Shown piece by piece: positions 52,294 through 56,808 of a stretch of 56,808 nt of DNA. The stretch covers positions 1-56,808 of the forward strand of contig CAZNPW010000018.1 of the NCBI GenBank assembly GCA_964575185.1. The letters run 5' to 3'. Position 1 is the first letter of the stretch. Each line of letters starts with the position of its first letter. Both the position numbers and the translations under genes were made by a program. Origin of the DNA: CAZNPW01 sp964575185 (lineage in GTDB: Bacteria > Pseudomonadota > Alphaproteobacteria > Rhodobacterales > Rhodobacteraceae). The notes beneath the pieces are model-generated. The model ran no database searches, was not told the origin of the DNA, and saw only the letters and a program-made list of their open reading frames with translations.

Positions 52294-53361
52294 TCACTCG
52301 GCCGGCTTGTGCGCCTCGCCGCCGGTGCCGTCGTCGCCGCGGGTCTTCCACAGCGAGTAGGCGATGCCCGCCCCGAGGATCGCGAAGGTCACCGACAGCG
52401 AGACCGTGGCCGGAAACTTCTCGAGCCCCATGAGGTCGGCGAGGAAGATCTTCGAGCCGATGAACACCAGCAGGATCGCCAGCGCATACTTCAGGTAGTG
52501 GAAGCGGTGCACCATCGCGGCCAGCGCGAAGTAGAGCGCGCGCAGGCCCAGGATCGCGAAGATGTTCGAGGTGTAGACGATGAACGGATCGGAGGTGATG
52601 GCGAAGACCGCCGGCACCGAATCGACCGCGAAGATGACGTCGACGATCTCGACCATCACCAGCGCGAGGAACAGGGGCGTCGCGAAGCGGACGAGCTTGC
52701 CCGTGACCGGATCGGGTTTCGTGACGAAGAAGTCGTGGCCGTGGATTTCCTCGGTCACGTTCATCTTGCGCTTCATGAACTTCAGGACGGGGTTCTGGCT
52801 GATGTCCATCGGCTTGTCGCCCATGACCATCATCTTGATGCCCGTCAGGATCAGGAAGACCGCGAAGATGTAGAGGACCCAGCCGTACTGCGACACGAGC
52901 GTGGCACCGAGGCCGATCATGATGCCGCGCAGCACGATCACGCCCAGGATGCCCCAGAACAGCACGCGGTGCTGGTATTTCCGCGGGATCGCGAAGTAGG
53001 TGAAGATCATCGCGATGACGAAGACGTTGTCCATCGCCAGCGTCTTCTCGACGACGAAGGCGGTGAGATACAGCTTCGCGGCCTCGAAGCCGGGGATCAT
53101 CGCGTCGATGACGTCGGGGGTGGCACCTCCCGCCACCGCGCCGGCGATCTGGTAGTCGAACGACCACCAGACGAAGCCCGCGAACAGGACCCCGAGGGTG
53201 ATGTAGAGCGCCGAGAGCTTGAGGCTTTCGGCCACGCCGATCTCGTGGTCTTCCTTGTGCAGGATGCCGAGGTCGAAGGCCAGGAGGGCGATGACGATGG
53301 TGATGAACAAGCCCCACATCCAGACGGGCTTGCTGAGGAAATCGTAGAAGAGGAACTCCAC
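52294..53361 (-). CDS. TerC/Alx-family integral membrane protein
   Basis: A protein of about 355 aa with seven to nine hydrophobic segments. Family motifs are LLAFDLGILHKEDHEIG near the N-terminus (the acidic D-L-G-x-x-H), VVEKTLAMDNVFVIAMIFTYFAIPRKYQHRVLFWGI (the E-x(4)-M-D-N metal-type site) and MVEIVDVIFAVDSVPAVFAIT (the second, repeated D/E-D-x-x-x-A-x-D-S site). Such proteins handle Mn2+ or Ca2+ during secretion of exported proteins or give tellurite resistance. GTG 53361 is preferred as start (AAAGG upstream; the protein then begins M-E-F-L-F-Y); an in-frame ATG at 53427 adds 22 residues with non-typical composition. I looked for a manganese riboswitch upstream and found none. Confidence 0.88.
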   Translation of the reverse strand: MEFLFYDFLSKPVWMWGLFITIVIALLAFDLGILHKEDHEIGVAESLKLSALYITLGVLFAGFVWWSFDYQIAGAVAGGATPDVIDAMIPGFEAAKLYLTAFVVEKTLAMDNVFVIAMIFTYFAIPRKYQHRVLFWGILGVIVLRGIMIGLGATLVSQYGWVLYIFAVFLILTGIKMMVMGDKPMDISQNPVLKFMKRKMNVTEEIHGHDFFVTKPDPVTGKLVRFATPLFLALVMVEIVDVIFAVDSVPAVFAITSDPFIVYTSNIFAILGLRALYFALAAMVHRFHYLKYALAILLVFIGSKIFLADLMGLEKFPATVSLSVTFAILGAGIAYSLWKTRGDDGTGGEAHKPAE

Positions 53362-53600
53362 GACGTTTGCGCCTTTCACAGACGCCGGATGGACTGCAGG
53401 GACGACGGAGGCGCCGGGCATGACCATCGGGCAGGGGTTGCACCGATGCGGTCCGACATCACGACTGGCTTGTCGTCAGAGGGGCCCGGTCCGCCCTGTG
53501 GCAGATGGGGCGGGTCACGGAAAGTTCAACCCCGGGTCGCGCGGTTTCTGCCCGCGACCCGGGACTTGAGTGGCGGCAGCGCCACGGCTATGCGGACGCG

Positions 53601-54722
53601 ATGAGCTTCAACACCTTCGGCCTGATGTTCCGCGTGACGACCTGGGGCGAAAGCCACGGTCCGGCCATCGGCTGCACGGTGGACGGATGCCCGCCGGGGG
53701 TGCCGCTCGACGCGGCCTTCCTGCAGCCCTTCATGGATGCGCGGAAACCCGGGCAGTCGAAGTTCACGACGCAGCGGCAGGAGGCGGACGAGGTCCGCAT
53801 CCTGTCGGGCACCTTCGGCGGCCTGACGACGGGGACGCCGATCCAGCTGATGATCGAGAACACCGACCAGCGGTCGAAGGACTATGGCGAGATCGCCACG
53901 GCGTTCCGGCCGGGGCACGCCGACCTGACCTATCACCGGAAATACGGCCTAAGGGACCCGCGCGGCGGCGGGCGGTCGAGCGCGCGCGAGACGGCGGCGC
54001 GGGTGGCGGCGGGGGGGGTCGCGCGGGCGGCGCTCGGGGTGCTGGTGCCGGGGCTGACGGTGACGGGCTACATGGTGCAGATGGGGGTCCATGCGATCGA
54101 CCGCCGCCGCATGGACCTGGCCCGCGTGCGCGACAATCCCTTCTGGTGCCCCGATCCGGTGGCGGCGGGGGAATGGGCTGCCTATCTCGACGGGCTGCGG
54201 CTGGCGCATGACAGCGTGGGCGCGGTGATCGAGGTGGTGGCCGATGGCGTGCCTGCGGGGCTGGGCGCGCCCGTCTACGGCAAGCTCGACGCGGACCTCG
54301 CGGCGGCGATGATGTCGATCAACGCGGTCAAGGGCGTGGAGATCGGCGAGGGGATGGCCGCGGCGGCGCTGACCGGGAGCCAGAACGCCGACGAGATGCG
54401 GATGGGGGCGGGGGTCGGACGAGATGGGGCGAGGGGCGTGGCCTTCCGGTCGAACCATGCGGGGGGGATCCTCGGGGGCATTTCGACGGGTCAGCCGGTG
54501 GTCTGCCGCTTCGCGGTCAAGCCCACGTCGTCGATCCTGACCCCGCGCGCGACGGTGAACGAGGCCGGGGAGGAGATCGACCTGGTGACCAAGGGCCGCC
54601 ACGACCCCTGCGTCGGCATCCGCGCGGTGCCGGTGGGCGAGGCGATGATGGCCTGCGTGATGCTGGACCATCTTCTGCGCGACCGGGGGCAGACGGGCGG
54701 GGTGCGGGGGCGGATCGGGTAG
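53601..54722 (+). CDS. aroC: Chorismate synthase
   Basis: A 373-aa enzyme that converts 5-enolpyruvylshikimate 3-phosphate to chorismate with reduced FMN, last step of the shikimate pathway. Signatures are TTWGESHGPAIGCTVDGCPPG (residues 13-33), GRSSARETAARVAAGGVARA (about 130-150) and RSNHAGGILGGISTGQPV with the conserved KPTSSI. All are in the usual positions. The start is ATG 53601 (M-S-F-N-T-F-G). A run of eight G residues at 54011-54018 lies within the reading frame, which remains intact. The gene stands alone, and is followed after 18 bp by copy 2 of the 43-nt repeat. Confidence 0.97.
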   Translation: MSFNTFGLMFRVTTWGESHGPAIGCTVDGCPPGVPLDAAFLQPFMDARKPGQSKFTTQRQEADEVRILSGTFGGLTTGTPIQLMIENTDQRSKDYGEIATAFRPGHADLTYHRKYGLRDPRGGGRSSARETAARVAAGGVARAALGVLVPGLTVTGYMVQMGVHAIDRRRMDLARVRDNPFWCPDPVAAGEWAAYLDGLRLAHDSVGAVIEVVADGVPAGLGAPVYGKLDADLAAAMMSINAVKGVEIGEGMAAAALTGSQNADEMRMGAGVGRDGARGVAFRSNHAGGILGGISTGQPVVCRFAVKPTSSILTPRATVNEAGEEIDLVTKGRHDPCVGIRAVPVGEAMMACVMLDHLLRDRGQTGGVRGRIG

Positions 54723-54740
54723 CGCATCCGCAGGCAAGCC

Positions 54741-54783
54741 GGGGCTCTGCCCCGGACCCCGAGGTATTTCCGGCAAGATGAAG
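54741..54783 (+). repeat. 43-nt dispersed repeat, copy 2
   Basis: A GGGGCTCTGCCCC hairpin, then GGACCCCGAGGTATTTC and a terminal AAGATGAAG, matching copy 1 (9888-9930) at 36 of 43 positions. It starts 18 bp after the aroC stop codon and could terminate that transcript. Such repeats are frequent behind genes in Rhodobacterales. Confidence 0.7.
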
Positions 54784-54844
54784 GTCCGGGTGTCGATACG
54801 ACGCCCGGCGGCCGGCTGCCCGCTCGGGACGGTGGCGGGTGCGG

Positions 54845-55723
54845 TCAGGCCGCCGGGGTGGCCGTGGCGCGCGACCGCTGCACGGCCCAGATGCCCGCGG
54901 TGACGATGGCGACGCCGGCGATGTCCCAGGGGCCGATGGTCTCGCCCAGCAGGGCCGCCGCGATGGCGACGCCGAAGAACGGGTTCAGGAAGTGGAAGCT
55001 CGCCGCGCGCACCGTGCCGACGCGCGCGACGAGCGCGAACCAGATCAGCGTCGCGGCGAGGCCGGGGACGAGGATCTGGTAGGCGAAGGCGGACATGACC
55101 CGGGGGCTGACGCTCGCGGGCGGCGTCTCGAGGGCGAGGGCCAGGGGCGTGAGTGCGGCCGCGCCGACCAGCATCTGGAGGCCCACGATCATCAGGAGGT
55201 TGCCGCCCGCGGACGCGCCGCGGACCATCAGCGTGGCGACCGCCAGCGCCAGCGCGCCCGCGACGCAGAGCGCGATGCCCGCCGCGGGTGCGCCGCCTTG
55301 CAGCCGGGTGCCCATGATGAGCGCGACGCCGGCCATTCCCGCGACCAGCCCCGCCACCCCCAGCCGTCCGACCCGCTGGCCGAGGAACAGCCAGCCGAGG
55401 GCCGCCACGATCAGCGGCATGGTCGAGGCGATGATGGCGGCGAGCGCCGCGGGCGTGAACCGCAGCGCGGTGAAGTTGAGCCCGAGGTAGAGCGCGTTCT
55501 GGCACAGGCCGAAGACCACGACCGCCACGCCCTGCGCCCGCGTCAGCCGCCAGCCTTGCCCGAGCGCCCGCGCGAGGCCGATGGCGAGCGTGCCCGAGAT
55601 GGCGAAGCGGAGCGCGAGAGCGGTGAAGGGCGGCACCTCGGCCACGATGACGCGTGCCGTGGCGAAGGCCGAGGACCACATGGCCGCGAAGGCCAGCCCC
55701 ATCAGGATCGCGCGAAACTCCAT
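54845..55723 (-). CDS. EamA/DMT-family transporter
   Basis: A protein of about 292 aa with ten hydrophobic helices and two EamA repeats. Segments such as FAAMWSSAFATARVIVAEVPPFTALALRFAISG (helix 1-2), AALAAIIASTMPLIVAALGWLFLGQRVG (end of repeat 1) and AASFHFLNPFFGVAIAAALLGETIG (end of repeat 2) are typical. It is the third EamA gene in this window and is not obviously related to its neighbours. ATG 55723 (M-E-F-R-A-I-L) is preferred over an in-frame GTG 14 codons upstream. The substrate is unknown; export of small metabolites is the usual role. Confidence 0.9.
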   Translation of the reverse strand: MEFRAILMGLAFAAMWSSAFATARVIVAEVPPFTALALRFAISGTLAIGLARALGQGWRLTRAQGVAVVVFGLCQNALYLGLNFTALRFTPAALAAIIASTMPLIVAALGWLFLGQRVGRLGVAGLVAGMAGVALIMGTRLQGGAPAAGIALCVAGALALAVATLMVRGASAGGNLLMIVGLQMLVGAAALTPLALALETPPASVSPRVMSAFAYQILVPGLAATLIWFALVARVGTVRAASFHFLNPFFGVAIAAALLGETIGPWDIAGVAIVTAGIWAVQRSRATATPAA

Positions 55724-55786
55724 CACCGCCAGATGCAGAGGACAAGCCGCGGGCGACCCTTTCACGCCCCCGGACGGGGGGCAAGG

Positions 55787-56074
55787 TCAGCCGTTGATGC
55801 TGTCCTTCAGCGCCTTGGCGATGGCGAACTTGACCTGGCGGTCGGCGGGTTTGGTCATCGTATCGCCGGTCGCGGGGTTGCGGACCTGGCGTTCGGGGCG
55901 CGACCGGCAGGACATCTTGCCGAGGCCCGGCAGGGTGACGGTGCCGCCCGAGGAGACTTCGCGCGTCACGACCGCGACCATGGCGTCGAGCGCGGCCGAG
56001 GCGGACTTCCTGTCGCCGCCCATCTCGTCGGCGATGGCGGCAACGAGCTGCGCCTTGGTCATCGGTTTGTTCAT
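55787..56074 (-). CDS. HU/IHF-family DNA-binding protein
   Basis: A 95-aa histone-like protein. After MTKAQLVAAIADEMGG the helix-rich start and the beta-arm segment with the conserved GLGKMSCRSRPERQVRNPATGD (about residues 51-72, containing the R-x-x-R-N-P-x-T-G motif that inserts a proline into the DNA minor groove) identify the family. The final helix is VKFAIAKALKD. It bends and compacts DNA as a dimer. ATG 56074 follows GGGGGA at 7 bp; a longer frame to 56137 is open but its residues are not HU-like. Confidence 0.93.
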   Translation of the reverse strand: MNKPMTKAQLVAAIADEMGGDRKSASAALDAMVAVVTREVSSGGTVTLPGLGKMSCRSRPERQVRNPATGDTMTKPADRQVKFAIAKALKDSING

Positions 56075-56196
56075 CGGTCGTCCCCCGGGTTTCATCCTGT
56101 GCTCGCGCCTGTGTGAACGGCGCGTTGCCGTCCGCAATCGCAGGGAAGCCGCTGCATGGCAAGCCGGATCGTTCGATATGGCGCGTTTCGGCGCGT

Positions 56197-56808
56197 TCAG
56201 AGGAAGGCCGTTTCCTCGAAGCTGCGCAGCTTGCGGCTGTGGATGCGCTCGATGGGCTGGTCGCGCAGCGTCTCCATCGCGCGGATGCCGATCAGGAGGT
56301 GCCGGGCGACCTGGGTCTTGTAGAACTCCGATGCCATGCCGGGAAGCTTCAGCTCGCCGTGCAGCGGCTTGTCCGAGACGCAGAGGAGCGTGCCGTAGGG
56401 GACGCGGAAGCGGAAGCCGTTGGCCGCGATGGTGGCCGATTCCATGTCGAGCGCGACGGCGCGAGACTGCGACAGACGCTGCACCGGGCCGGACTGGTCG
56501 CGCAACTCCCAGTTGCGGTTGTCGATCGTCGCCACGGTGCCGGTGCGCATGATGCGTTTCAGCTCGTAGCCTTCGAGCTGGGTCACCGCCTCCACCGCGT
56601 CTTCGAGCGCGATCTGGATCTCGGCGAGCGCGGGGATCGGCACCCAGACGGGCAGGTCGTCGTCGAGGACGTGATCCTCGCGCAGGTAGGCGTGGGCGAG
56701 GACGAAGTCGCCCAGCGACTGCGAGTTGCGCAGGCCGGCGCAGTGGCCGACCATCAGCCAGGCGTGGGGGCGCAGGACGGCGATGTGGTCGGTCGCGGTC
56801 TTGGCGTT
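56197..56808 (-). CDS. amn: AMP nucleosidase (C-terminal part, gene continues beyond the window)
   Basis: The last 203 residues of AMP nucleosidase, which splits AMP into adenine and ribose 5-phosphate. The frame is open to the window edge, so the N-terminal region is missing. Visible parts are HAWLMVGHCAGLRNSQSLGD (nucleoside-phosphorylase-like ribose-binding loop), FVLAHAYLREDHVLDDDLP, VALDMESATIAANGFRFRVP with the catalytic ME(S) pair, LLCVSDKPLHGELKLPGMA and the C-terminal RSFEETAFL. These match bacterial Amn closely. Confidence 0.93.
   Translation of the reverse strand, partial: NAKTATDHIAVLRPHAWLMVGHCAGLRNSQSLGDFVLAHAYLREDHVLDDDLPVWVPIPALAEIQIALEDAVEAVTQLEGYELKRIMRTGTVATIDNRNWELRDQSGPVQRLSQSRAVALDMESATIAANGFRFRVPYGTLLCVSDKPLHGELKLPGMASEFYKTQVARHLLIGIRAMETLRDQPIERIHSRKLRSFEETAFL

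Noticed and set aside
53362..53600. Manganese (yybP-ykoY) riboswitch before the TerC-family gene
   Set aside because: The conserved GGGGAGTA-type segment and paired loops of that riboswitch are not found.
54011..54018. Run of eight G in aroC (and a similar run at 14593-14600) as phase-variation switches
   Set aside because: Both lie in intact frames of housekeeping genes in a very GC-rich genome, where such runs occur by chance.
1..56808. CRISPR array, insertion sequence or rRNA operon
   Set aside because: No regularly spaced repeats of 24-40 bp, no transposase-like protein and no rRNA-like stretch were seen.

Overview
This window is a high-GC alphaproteobacterial chromosome segment, most probably from a Rhodobacteraceae (Rhodobacter/Paracoccus-like) bacterium. 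The support is a complete petABC cytochrome bc1 operon with Rhodobacter-type sequences, a Rhodobacter-type general porin, the DUF3576-leuS-lptE-holA gene order, an N-formylglutamate amidohydrolase, and a dispersed 43-nt repeat of a kind common in this family.

Layout. 1-2359: end of an iron-siderophore/cobalamin-type ABC importer (binding-protein tail plus FecCD permease) and an unassigned mutarotase-like protein. 2433-2924: small peptidoglycan-binding-like protein. 3095-8551 (minus): an operon with the order of E. coli ydcSTUV-patD (polyamine-type importer plus gamma-aminobutyraldehyde dehydrogenase), with a LysR gene beyond it. 9866-10347: gene-poor, with a dispersed repeat and a sensor-kinase remnant. 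10348-14922 (minus): DUF3576 lipoprotein, leuS, lptE, holA. 15201-16154: porin with promoter and terminator candidates. 16224-18755: yggS-type gene, EamA transporter, ornithine cyclodeaminase, whose 3' end overlaps a tRNA-Pro on the other strand. 18770-23030: a second EamA transporter, mnmH (tRNA 2-selenouridine synthase) and a convergent flavoprotein-SelD fusion, together a selenouridine module. 23124-25220: solo hydantoinase/oxoprolinase A-type protein. 25257-25333: tRNA-Met(CAT).

The most interesting region is 25598-41280, directly downstream of tRNA-Met. It holds five tightly packed, co-directional genes: a small helical protein (261 aa), a beta-rich unknown (770 aa), a ~2,000-aa DEAH helicase with zinc-binding and DUF1998-like C-terminal regions, a ~1,860-aa protein with a central P-loop ATPase and winged-helix-like segments, and a 332-aa protein ending in an Rx4H HEPN-like motif. 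Gene ends overlap (4, 8 and 4 bp) or are 12 bp apart, so this is one transcriptional unit. The helicase is of the kind found in Druantia and DISARM, but none of the recognisable partner genes of those systems (methyltransferase, DUF4338, PLD nuclease) is present. I infer an uncharacterised anti-phage/anti-plasmid defence system.

41292-56808 is ordinary chromosome: amidase, UbiH-type monooxygenase, N-formylglutamate amidohydrolase, tRNA-Val(GAC), rpmJ, a GST, petABC, the thiBPQ thiamine importer behind a TPP riboswitch, a TerC-family protein, aroC, a third EamA transporter, an HU-type protein and the 3' part of amn (AMP nucleosidase). No insertion sequences, integrases, rRNA genes or CRISPR arrays were seen. 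All functions are inferred from motifs and family memory; no database search was run.
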